From Cloacibacterium sp047601505 (GTDB lineage Bacteria > Bacteroidota > Bacteroidia > Flavobacteriales > Weeksellaceae), in NCBI RefSeq assembly GCF_047601505.1, contig NZ_JASGJD010000001.1:3348001-3412000 (forward strand): a DNA stretch of 64,000 nucleotides, written 5' to 3'. The notes under the pieces are model-generated. The model did not search any database. It worked only from the letters and a program-made list of their open reading frames with translations, and was not told the DNA's origin. The position numbers and the translations under genes are program-made. Position 1 is the stretch's first letter. Each line of letters begins with the position of its first letter. Shown here in pieces: positions 35,291-45,185 of the stretch.

Positions 35291-37792
35291 TTATTCGTTA
35301 TACGCTTCAACTGTTTTATTGATTAATTCTACCTGAGAATTTAAACTTTGGTTGCTCGGATTTTCTCTAAAAACTTTCATTTTTCGGTCTAAACCTTTTT
35401 TCAGAATATCTCTAATCATCATTTTAGCTTGAGGATTATCACCAATCTGAGCTTTTACTTGTTTTAAAATACCTGTAAGTTTTTCTACTGCTTTTATATT
35501 ATCAGAATCCATTATCCAATTAAAACCTTCTTCTGCTGGCTGCGCCAAATTAGGATTTTGGAAAGCAATAAAAGGATAAAATGCAACGGTTTGCGCAATA
35601 TTTGGCATTTGAGAAACTATTTTATTTTTCACAATTATGGGCAATAATTTGTCCATTACGCTTTCGTCGGCATTTTCTAAATCTACTTTATCTAAAAGCG
35701 AAGCTACTTTTTCTGGGCTAGTTTCAGCAAGTCCGGCAATTGCATTTGCTTTCACCGAATTAGAAACAGAGCTTAGACTTTTTTCAAATAATGGTGAATA
35801 TTTTGGATTTTTAGTTTTTGCCAAAACTCCAATTGCAGCACCTTGAACCAAAGTTTTTGGGTCGTTTTGAGCTAATTTTTCTACATCTGCCAAGAAATCT
35901 TTTGCATCTTCTGGAACAGATTCTAAAGCCAACATTCTATTTCTGAAGAAATTATCTTTAAGCGCTGCCGAAATCGTTTTATTAGCAAAAGGATTTTTAC
36001 CTACACTATCTTTAGAAGCTTCTATTGCATTGTATTTGCTATGAAAATCTTTAGAATTGGTATATTGAAGATACAATTGCTCTGGCGTTTTGTCTTGTTT
36101 AATATCACAAAGCAAAATTCCATCTGCATTGGCATTAATTAATTCAGGATTTTTAGCTGCATCAAAAACGAAATTATTTTTAGAAGTTGCCGTTACCCAA
36201 ACATTTTTTCTAGAAATTTTACCATTTTCTAAAACATCAATTGCTAAAGGAAATTCAAATTTTTGGTCTTGAGTTTGAGCTACAGAAACCGTAACTTGTT
36301 TTTTCATGGCATCATAAGTAGAAGAAACTTCTAATTTTGGATAACCACTACCAAAATACCATTGATTAAAGAACCAGTTGAGATCTTTACCCGAAACTTT
36401 TTCTAAAGAAAGTCTTAACTGATGCGCTTCTCCGGTACTATATTCGTTAGTTTTAAGATAATCTGTAAGTCCGGCAAAAAAAGCATCGTCTCCCAAATAA
36501 TTTCTCAACATGTGAAGAATTCCGCCTCCTTTGTTGTAAGAAACTCCATCAAACATATCTTCTCTATCGTGATAATCGAATCTTACTAAATCTTTGGTAA
36601 AATTTTTAGGGTCTGCTTTAGACGTTTTAAGCGATTTCATTAACCAATAATCTGCTTGGTCTTTTCCGTATTTGTATTCGTTCCAGAGATATTCTGAATA
36701 GTCTGCAAAACTTTCGTTAACGGTAAGATTACTCCAACTTTCTGCGGTTACTAAATCTCCGAACCAATGGTGAAATAATTCATGAGCAATTACGTCTTCC
36801 CATTTATTTTCATCAATTAAATCTCCAAGTTTTTGTTGAGCAGATTCTTGGTGAAGTGTAGAAGTAGTGTTTTCCATCGCTCCAGAAACGTAATCTCTGG
36901 CCGTCATTTGAGAATATTTTTGCCAAGGGAAATCGTAATTTAATCTTTTGGAGAAAAACTCTATCATTTCTGGTGTATTCCCAAAAATTTGTTTTGCATA
37001 AGGTTCGTATTCTTTTTCTACGTAATAATTCACTTCCTTATCCCTCCATTTATCTTTTACAACAGCATAATCGCCAATTCCCATAAAAAACAAATAAGTA
37101 GAATGTCTTTTGTCCATCACCCAATGGTCTGTTCTAAGATTTTCTCCTAAATTTTGAGAATCTTTTAGCAAACCGTTCGATAGTGTTACATATTCTTTAG
37201 GAACGGTAATATAAATTTCGCTGGTAGTTTTTTGATTGGGTTTATCAATGGTAGGAAACCAACAAGATGAAGATTCGGTTTCACCTTGAGTCCAGATTTG
37301 TGTAGGTTTATTAGGGTCTTTTCCTTGTGCATTAATAAAATAAAGACCTTTCGCATCATTAATCGCGGCAGAACCTTTTTGTTTCACTTCATTTGGTCTT
37401 GCAACATATTTGATATAAACCGTGTAATCTTGATTTTTCTGATACGTTTTATCCAAAGAAATCTTAAGAATATCATCTTTATAAGTATATTTCAAAGGAG
37501 TTCTTGCACCATTTTTTTCTATCGATACATCACTAATAATCATCGCTTTAGCATCTAATTCCAACTCATTAGAATCATAGAAAAAAGGAGAAGCAGTAAT
37601 CCAAGCTTCGCCATTCATTTGTTCTTTTTCAAAATTGAAATTCACACGCAATTTAGTGTGTTTCAGCTCTGTAACTTTAGTATGAGTTGCTCTATAAACT
37701 CCTGTTCTGCCAGAAATTTCTGTTTGAGCGAAAGCTGTATTTTCGTTAAAAAACACACCTAAAAATAGTGCAGCAATGATTAGTTTTTTCAT
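35291..37792 (-). CDS. M1-family metallo-aminopeptidase
   Basis: An 833-residue zinc peptidase, exported by a signal peptide (about 1-22, ending FAQ). The substrate-binding GAMEN motif is at 304-308, HELFH (HExxH zinc site) at 337-341 with the third ligand Glu near 360 (NESFADY). A long alpha-helical HEAT-like C-terminal domain (about 560-830) follows. The family trims N-terminal residues from peptides; this one probably works in the periplasm or at the surface. It is followed downstream by nothing on its strand for about 150 bp. Confidence 0.94.
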   Translation of the reverse strand: MKKLIIAALFLGVFFNENTAFAQTEISGRTGVYRATHTKVTELKHTKLRVNFNFEKEQMNGEAWITASPFFYDSNELELDAKAMIISDVSIEKNGARTPLKYTYKDDILKISLDKTYQKNQDYTVYIKYVARPNEVKQKGSAAINDAKGLYFINAQGKDPNKPTQIWTQGETESSSCWFPTIDKPNQKTTSEIYITVPKEYVTLSNGLLKDSQNLGENLRTDHWVMDKRHSTYLFFMGIGDYAVVKDKWRDKEVNYYVEKEYEPYAKQIFGNTPEMIEFFSKRLNYDFPWQKYSQMTARDYVSGAMENTTSTLHQESAQQKLGDLIDENKWEDVIAHELFHHWFGDLVTAESWSNLTVNESFADYSEYLWNEYKYGKDQADYWLMKSLKTSKADPKNFTKDLVRFDYHDREDMFDGVSYNKGGGILHMLRNYLGDDAFFAGLTDYLKTNEYSTGEAHQLRLSLEKVSGKDLNWFFNQWYFGSGYPKLEVSSTYDAMKKQVTVSVAQTQDQKFEFPLAIDVLENGKISRKNVWVTATSKNNFVFDAAKNPELINANADGILLCDIKQDKTPEQLYLQYTNSKDFHSKYNAIEASKDSVGKNPFANKTISAALKDNFFRNRMLALESVPEDAKDFLADVEKLAQNDPKTLVQGAAIGVLAKTKNPKYSPLFEKSLSSVSNSVKANAIAGLAETSPEKVASLLDKVDLENADESVMDKLLPIIVKNKIVSQMPNIAQTVAFYPFIAFQNPNLAQPAEEGFNWIMDSDNIKAVEKLTGILKQVKAQIGDNPQAKMMIRDILKKGLDRKMKVFRENPSNQSLNSQVELINKTVEAYNE

Positions 37793-37795
37793 TAT

Positions 37796-38101
37796 TTATT
37801 TAAGTAATTTTTTTAATTGTTGAGGATTTTTTTTATTAGCCCAAAATAACAAAACATCATAATTATTTTCAGAAATTTTTACAAAGTATGTTGTAACTTG
37901 CTTATTTCCTAAAAGAGCAAATTGAATTTTTGAATTTTTATAATGTGGATAATTTATAATACCCAATTCTAAAGATTGGATAAACGTTTCGATATCATTT
38001 CTGAAATTATCTATTTGTTTTTGCTTCCATTTGTATTTCAAAAAAGTATTGATTTCGTCTAAAGAATCGAGTGCTATTTTGGTAAAATGAACTTCAATCA
38101 T
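37796..38101 (-). CDS. ParE/RelE-family toxin
   Basis: A 101-residue basic protein of the RelE/ParE toxin fold: MIEVHFTKIALDSLDEINTFL, two N-terminal helices, then the beta sheet with KQVTTYFVKISENNYDVLLFWANKKNP. By family either gyrase poisoning (ParE) or ribosome-dependent mRNA cleavage (RelE); the catalytic residues of RelE are not clear, favouring ParE. Its ATG overlaps the antitoxin stop by 4 bases (ATGA). Confidence 0.87.
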   Translation of the reverse strand: MIEVHFTKIALDSLDEINTFLKYKWKQKQIDNFRNDIETFIQSLELGIINYPHYKNSKIQFALLGNKQVTTYFVKISENNYDVLLFWANKKNPQQLKKLLK

Positions 38102-38331
38102 TTGAAAGTTTTATCTAATATTTCTTTAGAATATTTTACTTTTTCACCGTTTTTAGATTGTTCTAGACTTTTTTCTAATAATAAATCTTTAATTTCTTCA
38201 TTTTCTTTGTCGGAAAGCATCTCATTATCTTTTATCAATTCAATATCAGAAATACCTTTTATCTGCGACAAAAGTTTCTTAATAAAAGGAATATCGGCGT
38301 ATTCATTTAAGCTGATTCTTATTTCCATCAT
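38098..38331 (-). CDS. antitoxin partner of the ParE/RelE-like toxin
   Basis: A 77-residue acidic protein upstream of the toxin. N-terminal MEIRISLNEYADIPFIKKLLSQIKG suggests a short DNA-binding or dimerisation segment, followed by a Glu/Lys-rich helical tail (DKENEEIKDLLLEKSLEQ) fit to wrap the toxin. Order antitoxin-toxin with a 4-base overlap is the typical module layout. The antitoxin family is not recognised. Confidence 0.75.
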   Translation of the reverse strand: MMEIRISLNEYADIPFIKKLLSQIKGISDIELIKDNEMLSDKENEEIKDLLLEKSLEQSKNGEKVKYSKEILDKTFK

Positions 38332-38390
38332 CCTTGATTTTCAACAAAGTTACTATTTTTTAAAAATTAATCAATATTTCTAAAAATAAA

Positions 38391-38416
38391 AAAGTTTAGA
38401 ATAAAATCTAAACTTT
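38391..38416 (-). terminator. terminator of the thyA operon
   Basis: AAAGTTTAGA / TCTAAACTTT perfect 10-bp stem with a 6-base loop, followed on the minus strand by TTATTTTTAG. Confidence 0.85.
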
Positions 38417-38429
38417 AATTTATAAAACC

Positions 38430-39317
38430 TTAGTCATCATCAATATTAATATTATTCCTATTCAAAAACCATATCATTTCAATTTCATTGTCTTTCCACA
38501 CGGTATCTTTTTTTAGTGTTTTTTTGATAAAATCATTATTTGATATATTATTAAATCTCACTAACTCTCTTATGTATGTTTCAAATTGATAATAATTAAG
38601 CGAATCTTTATTCAATAAACTTTTAAATTCTAACTGTAGTTTTTGATTATAATCTGCTTTGTGCCAATTAGATAAATAAATAATTGCATCTTTATTCTTA
38701 TCAACAAATGCTAATTTTTCTATTTGTTTTTTAAAATGACTAGGATATAATCTGTTTTTAAAAGCATAACGAAGTAATTCTTCTTCTGAAGTATTATACA
38801 ATACTAAAGAGTCTAATTTCCTCAATAGCTTTTCTTCTTTTTTTTCAGAAAAAAGATAATTTTTATAAAATGCTACTGCTATGATTTCTTCACCAATAAC
38901 ACAACCATTTTGTGTTTCAACTTTTGATTTTCTATTCTTTAAAAAATCTAGAAAGACTTTATAAATATCACTATAATTTGCTTCTGACAAAGCAATTGCG
39001 GAATATAAAGCGACAACACTATTTTTGTTCTTGGTTAATAAAACCAAATCTTTTGTAGAAGCTAAAGATTTTAATTCTTTGAAATTTTCAAAGTTAGCAG
39101 CCTTAATTTGCCCTTTTGCTAAAACTCCGTTTTCATAACCATTAATTTTAGAAATATTTAAAACAACACTTTTCAAATATTCTGGCACATCTTTACTATC
39201 TAAAACTGCTTTTTCTGTAGGGAAGTCTTCTATAATTTTAGCATAAGAAACATCTTCCTTTTTTTTGCAAGAAAAAAGAATTAGGACTATTAAAAATATT
39301 TGTATTAATGATTTCAT
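38430..39317 (-). CDS. hypothetical lipoprotein
   Basis: A 295-residue lipoprotein from ATG 39315-39317; the A of the ATG is the last base of the thyA stop (TGATG), so translation is coupled. Signal peptide ends ILFSC with Cys about 17. The mature protein is Lys/Leu rich and mostly helical. No domain recognised. It is the second gene of the thyA unit; why an exported protein is coupled to thyA is not clear. Confidence 0.75.
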   Translation of the reverse strand: MKSLIQIFLIVLILFSCKKKEDVSYAKIIEDFPTEKAVLDSKDVPEYLKSVVLNISKINGYENGVLAKGQIKAANFENFKELKSLASTKDLVLLTKNKNSVVALYSAIALSEANYSDIYKVFLDFLKNRKSKVETQNGCVIGEEIIAVAFYKNYLFSEKKEEKLLRKLDSLVLYNTSEEELLRYAFKNRLYPSHFKKQIEKLAFVDKNKDAIIYLSNWHKADYNQKLQLEFKSLLNKDSLNYYQFETYIRELVRFNNISNNDFIKKTLKKDTVWKDNEIEMIWFLNRNNINIDDD

Positions 39318-40111
39318 CACACCGCTACTGGTGCTTTAATTCCGGGATGTGGATTGTAATTTTCTAAAGTAAAATCTTCAAAATTAAAATCAAAAATGTC
39401 TTTAATTTCTAGATTAATTTTCATTATTGGTAATTCTCTTGGCTCTCTAGAAAGTTGTTTTTGCACTTGCTCAAAATGGTTATTGTAAATATGAACATCA
39501 CCAAAAGTATGCACATAATCTCCTACTTCTAAACCACAAACTTGCGCTACCATCATCGTAAGCAAAGCATAACTTGCAATATTGAAAGGAACTCCCAAAA
39601 ACACATCTGCGCTTCTTTGGTAAAGTTGTAAAGACAGTTTTCCATCGGCTACATAAAACTGAAATAATGCATGACAAGGCGCTAAAGCCATGTTTGGAAT
39701 TTCGGCAGCATTCCAAGCAGAAACGATGAGTCTTCTAGAATCCTGATTTTTCTTAATTTGCTCTATCACTTCAGAAAATTGGTCAACTATTTTATCATCT
39801 GCACCTTTCCAACTTCTCCATTGCGCGCCGTAAACTGGACCTAAATCGCCATTTTCGTCTGCCCATTCGTTCCAAATGCTTACACCGTTATCCGTAAGAT
39901 ATTTGATGTTGGTATCTCCTTTTATAAACCAAAGCAATTCATAAATAATAGATTTAAGATGAACTTTTTTTGTGGTAACCAACGGGAAACCTTTAGACAA
40001 ATCATAGCGCAACTGGTAGCCGAAAACGCTTCTGGTTCCAGTGCCTGTTCTGTCGGTTTTGTCTGTTCCATTATCGAGAATATGTTGGAGTAAATCGAGA
40101 TAGTTTTGCAT
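39317..40111 (-). CDS. thyA: thymidylate synthase
   Basis: Methylates dUMP to dTMP with methylenetetrahydrofolate. At 264 residues, the same as E. coli ThyA. Catalytic Cys146 in APCHALFQF, dUMP phosphate binders in RTGTGTRSVFG and DSRRLIVSAWN, and the QRSADVFLGVPFNIASYALL block are all present. No dihydrofolate reductase gene follows in this window. Confidence 0.98.
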   Translation of the reverse strand: MQNYLDLLQHILDNGTDKTDRTGTGTRSVFGYQLRYDLSKGFPLVTTKKVHLKSIIYELLWFIKGDTNIKYLTDNGVSIWNEWADENGDLGPVYGAQWRSWKGADDKIVDQFSEVIEQIKKNQDSRRLIVSAWNAAEIPNMALAPCHALFQFYVADGKLSLQLYQRSADVFLGVPFNIASYALLTMMVAQVCGLEVGDYVHTFGDVHIYNNHFEQVQKQLSREPRELPIMKINLEIKDIFDFNFEDFTLENYNPHPGIKAPVAV

Positions 40112-40290
40112 TTTTATTATAATTGAATTTTCAAATTTAGAAAAACATCTTTAAAAAATTGATACAAAAATTAAATTTAAAAAATATTCAACACAAAATA
40201 CAGATGTTCTTCTATAAAAATTTGCATTTGGTCTATTTGATTTGAGATTAATATATAGTTGAAGCAATTTTGTCTCATAAAATAAGAGTT

Positions 40291-41598
40291 ATGCGAAAAC
40301 TTACCTATATAATACTGCTACTTTTAGGAACATATATTTCCGCTCAAAAAGTATGGTCTCTTCAAGATTGTCTTAATTATGCCGTTGCCAATAATATAAC
40401 TGTAAAAAAAGCAGCGCTAACTAAGACTACAGACCAATTAAATTACGAACAAGCAAAAAACAACAAACTTCCTACGGTGTATGGTTCTGCTTCTATGGGA
40501 CTTACCAATGGTTCTAGTATAGACCCAATTACAAGTAGTTTTGTAAATCAAACCATTTTATCTAATAGTTTTGGTGTTTCTGGCAATATTACTTTATACC
40601 AAGGAAATAAATTAAATCTTGAAATTGAGAAAAATAAAATTCTAACTTCTCAATCCGAATTATATCAAAAACAAGCAGAAAACAACATTACATTGAGTGT
40701 TTTAGAAGCTTATTTACAAGCTTTGTATTATTTTGAAGGAATTAAAATTGCAGAATATACCGCCAATTCTAGCGCACAAGAACTTAAACTTACCGAAGTA
40801 AAATATAAAAATGGTGCCATTGCAAAACTAGACCTTGCAGATGTAGAAACACAAAATGCTCAAAATCAATACAATGCTGTAAACAGCAAAAATCTTTACA
40901 ATCAGCAGGTTTTAAAATTAAAACAATTATTAGAACTTGACCCAAAAGAAGACTTTGAAATCGAAAAAATAACTTTAGATGATGCTTACAAAATTATACC
41001 TGATAAGCAAGAAGTTTTCTCTAAAGCACAAGAAGTTTTTCCAGATGTAAAAATCTACGATTTGCAAAATGATGTGCTTTCAAAAGATTTAGAAATTACA
41101 AAAGCGGGTTACAAACCTACTTTAACAGCTAATGCAGGACTAAATTCTGGATACACTAACACACAAGATTACACCTATTTTAATCAATTAAAAAACAATT
41201 TTAATAAATCTTTAGGCTTGTCTTTAAACATTCCTATTTTTTCTAAAAAACAAAATGACACGAATGTAAAACTTGCCAAAATAGAAATAGAGCAAAACAA
41301 ATTAGATAAAATAAGCGCCCAGAAAACTCTTTATTCTAATATAGAAACAGCGTGGCAAAATGCAATTTCTAACCAAGCGCAACAAGAATCTTCTAAAGTT
41401 GCCAAAAACAATGCAAAATTAGCCTACGAACTTGCCAATAAAAAATATGAATTCGGTGGATTAACACCCACAGAACTTGCTGTAAGCAGAAATACTTACC
41501 TCAGCAATGAACAAACATATCTTCAGTCTAAATATATGGCAACATTATATGCAGAACTGCTTAATTTTTATCAAGGAAATCTATCTACTCAAAAATAA
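40291..41598 (+). CDS. TolC-family outer-membrane efflux protein
   Basis: A 435-residue protein from ATG 40291 (a TTG 21 bases upstream is in frame but would precede the signal peptide MRKLTYIILLLLGTYISAQ). Two copies of the long coiled-coil outer-membrane efflux repeat with SLQDCLNYAVANNITVKKA at the start. Forms the exit duct of a tripartite pump. First gene of a six-gene operon: duct, adaptor, ABC ATPase, permease, sensor kinase, regulator. Confidence 0.93.
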   Translation: MRKLTYIILLLLGTYISAQKVWSLQDCLNYAVANNITVKKAALTKTTDQLNYEQAKNNKLPTVYGSASMGLTNGSSIDPITSSFVNQTILSNSFGVSGNITLYQGNKLNLEIEKNKILTSQSELYQKQAENNITLSVLEAYLQALYYFEGIKIAEYTANSSAQELKLTEVKYKNGAIAKLDLADVETQNAQNQYNAVNSKNLYNQQVLKLKQLLELDPKEDFEIEKITLDDAYKIIPDKQEVFSKAQEVFPDVKIYDLQNDVLSKDLEITKAGYKPTLTANAGLNSGYTNTQDYTYFNQLKNNFNKSLGLSLNIPIFSKKQNDTNVKLAKIEIEQNKLDKISAQKTLYSNIETAWQNAISNQAQQESSKVAKNNAKLAYELANKKYEFGGLTPTELAVSRNTYLSNEQTYLQSKYMATLYAELLNFYQGNLSTQK

Positions 41599-41609
41599 AA
41601 TTATTCGTT

Positions 41610-42878
41610 ATGAATCCAAAATATAAAAAATATTTAAAAACTTCCGCTTTTGCTATTATCACGATAATTGTTGTTTTCTTAGGTTATCTATTCTTCGGAA
41701 AAGAAAAAGAAACTCCAATAGAAGTACAAACCGTAAAGATGAACAAAGGCGCCATTACTACTTCTGTTACCGCAACAGGTACAGTAGAACCAGTAGACCA
41801 AGTAGAAGTAGGTACGCAAGTTTCTGGTTTGGTAGATAAAATTTATGTAGATTATAATTCTCCTGTAAAAAAAGGACAATTATTAGCCGAACTAGACAAA
41901 ACCAATCTTCAAGAATCTGTAAATAACGCTTTTGCTCAATATTCTGCTGCTCAAAACGAACTAAATTATTACCAGCAAAACTATAACAGACAAAGCAATA
42001 TGTTTAAATCTGGCGTCATCAGCAAAGCAGATTACGAACAAGCCGCTTATCAGGTTCAAAATGCAAAACAAACGCTTAATCAAAGAAAAACCGCTCTTGC
42101 TCAAGCCAGAACAAATCTTAGTTATGCCAACATTTATGCTCCTATTGATGGTGTAATCTTAAGCAAAGAAGTAGAAGAAGGACAAACCGTTGCCGCGAGT
42201 ATGTCAACTCCTACCCTTTTCAAAATCGCAAAAGATATTACAAAAATGCAGGTTGAAGCTAATGTAGATGAAGCAGATATAGGCGGTGTAGAAGTAGGGC
42301 AACGTGTAAGTTTCACGGTAGATGCTTATCCTCAAGAAGAATTTAGCGGTAAAGTTCGTCAGGTTCGTTTGTCTGCAACTACAACATCTAATGTGGTAAC
42401 TTATACCGTAATTATTGACGCAGACAATCCTGAACAAAAATTAAAACCTGGGCTTACGGCTACAGTAACAATTTTCACGCAAGAATTAAATGACATCAAT
42501 ACTATTCCTGCTGCAGCGATAAGTTTTACACCAGATACAGATGTTTTGAATCAATATTATCTACAAAATAAAATTACTGCAAAAATTCCCGAAATAAAAA
42601 CCGGAAAAAACAAAGAAAAATTTATCTGGATTAAAAACGAGGACAATAGTTTGGTACAAAAACCTATTACCATTGGTAGCAATGACGGTATAAACATACA
42701 AGTAGTAAAAGGTCTCAATGGAACAGAGAACATTGTAACTTCTCTGGAAATTCAAGAAGAAACCGTAGCAAAATCAGACTCAGAAAGTGGAGACAGTCCT
42801 TTTATGCCAAAACGCCCCGGAAGTAATAAAAAAACAAATAGTAAAAGTTCTAACCAAGGTCCGCCTCCGGGAAATTAA
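41610..42878 (+). CDS. MacA-like periplasmic adaptor protein
   Basis: A 422-residue membrane-fusion protein: one N-terminal membrane helix (about 12-30), a biotinyl-lipoyl-like half motif (VEPVDQVEVGTQVSGLVDKIYVD), a coiled-coil hairpin (about 95-180), and the barrel domain (GQRVSFTVDAYPQEEFSGKV). The C-terminus is a Ser/Lys/Pro-rich tail ending GPPPGN. Links the permease to the TolC duct. Starts 11 bp after the TolC gene. Confidence 0.92.
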   Translation: MNPKYKKYLKTSAFAIITIIVVFLGYLFFGKEKETPIEVQTVKMNKGAITTSVTATGTVEPVDQVEVGTQVSGLVDKIYVDYNSPVKKGQLLAELDKTNLQESVNNAFAQYSAAQNELNYYQQNYNRQSNMFKSGVISKADYEQAAYQVQNAKQTLNQRKTALAQARTNLSYANIYAPIDGVILSKEVEEGQTVAASMSTPTLFKIAKDITKMQVEANVDEADIGGVEVGQRVSFTVDAYPQEEFSGKVRQVRLSATTTSNVVTYTVIIDADNPEQKLKPGLTATVTIFTQELNDINTIPAAAISFTPDTDVLNQYYLQNKITAKIPEIKTGKNKEKFIWIKNEDNSLVQKPITIGSNDGINIQVVKGLNGTENIVTSLEIQEETVAKSDSESGDSPFMPKRPGSNKKTNSKSSNQGPPPGN

Positions 42879-42957
42879 AAATTAGTATTTGATTTAGTAT
42901 TTTGAATGAATTTAATTCTAAAAATTAAAAATCAACAATCCAAAAAAGGTTAAAACA

Positions 42958-43695
42958 ATGAAACCAATCATAAAAATAGAAAACCTCAAAAGAGAATTTG
43001 TAATGGGAGAAGAAATTGTTCACGCTCTCAGAGGTATTGATTTGAATATTAACGAAGGAGAGTTTGTAACCATTATGGGAACCAGTGGCTCTGGAAAATC
43101 TACTTTGCTTAACATCTTGGGCTGTCTAGACAAACCAACATCTGGAATCTACGAATTAGACGGTGTTTCGGTAAAAGATTTAAACAAAAATCAACTTGCC
43201 GAAATTAGAAATACAAAAATTGGCTTCATTTTTCAATCTTATAACCTCTTGGCAAGAACTTCAGCTTTAGAAAATGTAGAATTGCCATTACTATACAATC
43301 CTAATATTTCATCTGAAGAAAGAAGAGAAAGAGCCTTAATTGCCTTAAAACAAGTAGGTTTAGAGAGCCGAATGCACCACATTCCGAGCCAACTTTCTGG
43401 CGGACAGCAACAAAGAGTTGCCATTGCAAGGTCTCTTGTAAACCACCCAATCATTTTATTGGCAGACGAAGCTACAGGAAATCTAGACACCAGAACTTCC
43501 TATGAAGTAATGAATCTTTTTCAGGAATTAAATAGCCAAGGAATTACCATTGGTTTTGTAACTCACGAAGAAGACATCGCAAAATTTAGCAAAAGAACGG
43601 TAGTACTGAGAGACGGAAACATAAAAGAAGACCACTTGGTTACAGATAGACTTATAGCTTTGGATGAATTAAAAAAACTACCAGCTGTAAATTAA
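42958..43695 (+). CDS. MacB/LolD-type ABC transporter ATP-binding protein
   Basis: A 245-residue ATPase. Walker A GTSGSGKST near 41, Q loop FIFQSYNLLA, signature LSGGQQQRVAIARSL, Walker B ILLADEATGNLD, switch His in VTHEEDIA. Here the ATPase and permease are separate polypeptides, unlike E. coli MacB where they are fused. Energises export through the adaptor and duct encoded upstream. Confidence 0.95.
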   Translation: MKPIIKIENLKREFVMGEEIVHALRGIDLNINEGEFVTIMGTSGSGKSTLLNILGCLDKPTSGIYELDGVSVKDLNKNQLAEIRNTKIGFIFQSYNLLARTSALENVELPLLYNPNISSEERRERALIALKQVGLESRMHHIPSQLSGGQQQRVAIARSLVNHPIILLADEATGNLDTRTSYEVMNLFQELNSQGITIGFVTHEEDIAKFSKRTVVLRDGNIKEDHLVTDRLIALDELKKLPAVN

Positions 43696-43826
43696 AATAT
43701 CAAAAAACCAACTCACAAAATAGTTTATTATATGTTTAGATGACCCAAATGCAAATCTGAAGAAAAGAAAAACATGACGAAAGATTTCGGGTTTGCAATG
43801 GGTTTTAAAACTTAATTATCACAATT

Positions 43827-45044
43827 ATGAATTTTTCAAATTTAATAAAAATAGCATGGAAGGCTATTCTTCTCAATAAAACCAGAGCCATGCTTACCAT
43901 GCTCGGAATTATAATTGGAGTAGCTTCTGTTATCGCAATGCTGGCAATAGGCGAAGGCTCTAAAGAAAGTATCAAAAAAAATATTTCTAGCATGGGAGCC
44001 AACCTTATCACTATTCGTCCTGGTGCTGGGATGATGGGAGGAGTTCGTTCAGACCCTTCTTCTATGCAAACCTTAACGCTTAATGATTATAAAACTCTTA
44101 AAACACAAACTCATTATATAAAAAATATATCGCCAATGGTAAACGGGAGCGGACAAAGTATTGCAGGTTCTAACAACTGGCCTACAACTATTTATGGAGC
44201 TTCACCAGAATATCTTAGCATTAGAGATTGGAGTGTAGAAAAAGGCTCTATGTTTACCGAAGACGATATAGAATCTTATGCAAAAGTGGCTGTAATAGGA
44301 AAAACAGTTCAAGAAAATCTCTTCCCAAACGAAGATCCAATTGGGAAAATGATTAGATTCAAAAATATTCCTTTTAAAGTAATTGGAATTTTGAAAGAAA
44401 AAGGAGAAAACACTTTCGGGCAAGACCAAGACGACATTATTATTGCTCCTTACACTGCTGTTCAAAAAAGAATTTTGGCTCAGAAATATCTACAATCTAT
44501 TGTTGCTTCTTCTATTAGCGAAGACGATTCTGAAGCTGCCGTAAATGAAATCACCACAATTATGGAAAAACAGCACAACATAAAAGAAGGAGACGATAAC
44601 GATTTTAATGTATCTTCTCAGCAAGAAATTATTTCCACATTTAGTTCAACCAGCGAAATGTTAACCGTACTTTTGGTAGCTATTGCAAGTATATCTTTAA
44701 TTGTTGGAGGTATCGGGATTATGAACATTATGTACGTTTCGGTGAAAGAAAGAACCAAAGAAATTGGTCTGAGAATGGCAATTGGAGCAAAAGGAAAAGA
44801 CATTCTGCTTCAGTTTTTAATAGAATCTGTTTTAATAAGTATCACAGGTGGAATTTTGGGCGTTTTTATAGGATTAGGAGCCACCTTTGCCATCAAACAA
44901 TTTGCAGGTTGGCCAGTTAGCATTACCATGTCTTCCATTGTTATTTCTTTTGCAGTTTGTACCATTACTGGCGTATTTTTCGGGTGGTATCCTGCGAGAA
45001 AAGCGGCTCAATCTGACCCAATTAACGCTTTGAGATACGAATAA
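43827..45044 (+). CDS. MacB-type ABC transporter permease
   Basis: A 405-residue permease with an N-terminal helix (AMLTMLGIIIGVASVIAMLAIGEG), a large periplasmic MacB_PCD domain (about 50-270), and three C-terminal FtsX helices, with SVKERTKEIGLRMAIGAKGKDIL in the coupling helix region. Mechanotransmission-type exporter; substrate could be a peptide, a lipid-like molecule or an antibiotic. Belongs to the 40291-46962 operon; the 131-bp gap before it holds no gene that I can support. Confidence 0.93.
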   Translation: MNFSNLIKIAWKAILLNKTRAMLTMLGIIIGVASVIAMLAIGEGSKESIKKNISSMGANLITIRPGAGMMGGVRSDPSSMQTLTLNDYKTLKTQTHYIKNISPMVNGSGQSIAGSNNWPTTIYGASPEYLSIRDWSVEKGSMFTEDDIESYAKVAVIGKTVQENLFPNEDPIGKMIRFKNIPFKVIGILKEKGENTFGQDQDDIIIAPYTAVQKRILAQKYLQSIVASSISEDDSEAAVNEITTIMEKQHNIKEGDDNDFNVSSQQEIISTFSSTSEMLTVLLVAIASISLIVGGIGIMNIMYVSVKERTKEIGLRMAIGAKGKDILLQFLIESVLISITGGILGVFIGLGATFAIKQFAGWPVSITMSSIVISFAVCTITGVFFGWYPARKAAQSDPINALRYE

Positions 45045-45076
45045 AACCAAAACATTTTTTAAATTATTTAGGAGAA

Positions 45077-45160
45077 ATGATAGAAAAATTGATAAATTCA
45101 CTTCTTCAAAGCTTTCACAAATCCTCATTTTTTAAAGGATTGAGTAAATTTAAATTCTAA
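45077..45160 (+). CDS. possible 27-residue small protein
   Basis: ATG at 45077 with GGAG 6 bases before it, unusual in Bacteroidota. The product is short, basic and Leu/Phe-rich (MIEKLINSLLQSFHKSSFF start) and ends TAA at 45158-45160, in the gap between the permease and the sensor kinase of the efflux operon. No homology can be judged; it may be chance. Confidence 0.25.
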   Translation: MIEKLINSLLQSFHKSSFFKGLSKFKF

Positions 45161-45185
45161 AAATAGTATTAGCTTTAAAAAATTT

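Noticed and set aside
43696..43826. Short ORF (MTKDFGFAMGFKT) and imperfect inverted repeat before the ABC permease
   Set aside because: Only 13 codons and the repeat arms pair poorly; nothing supports function.
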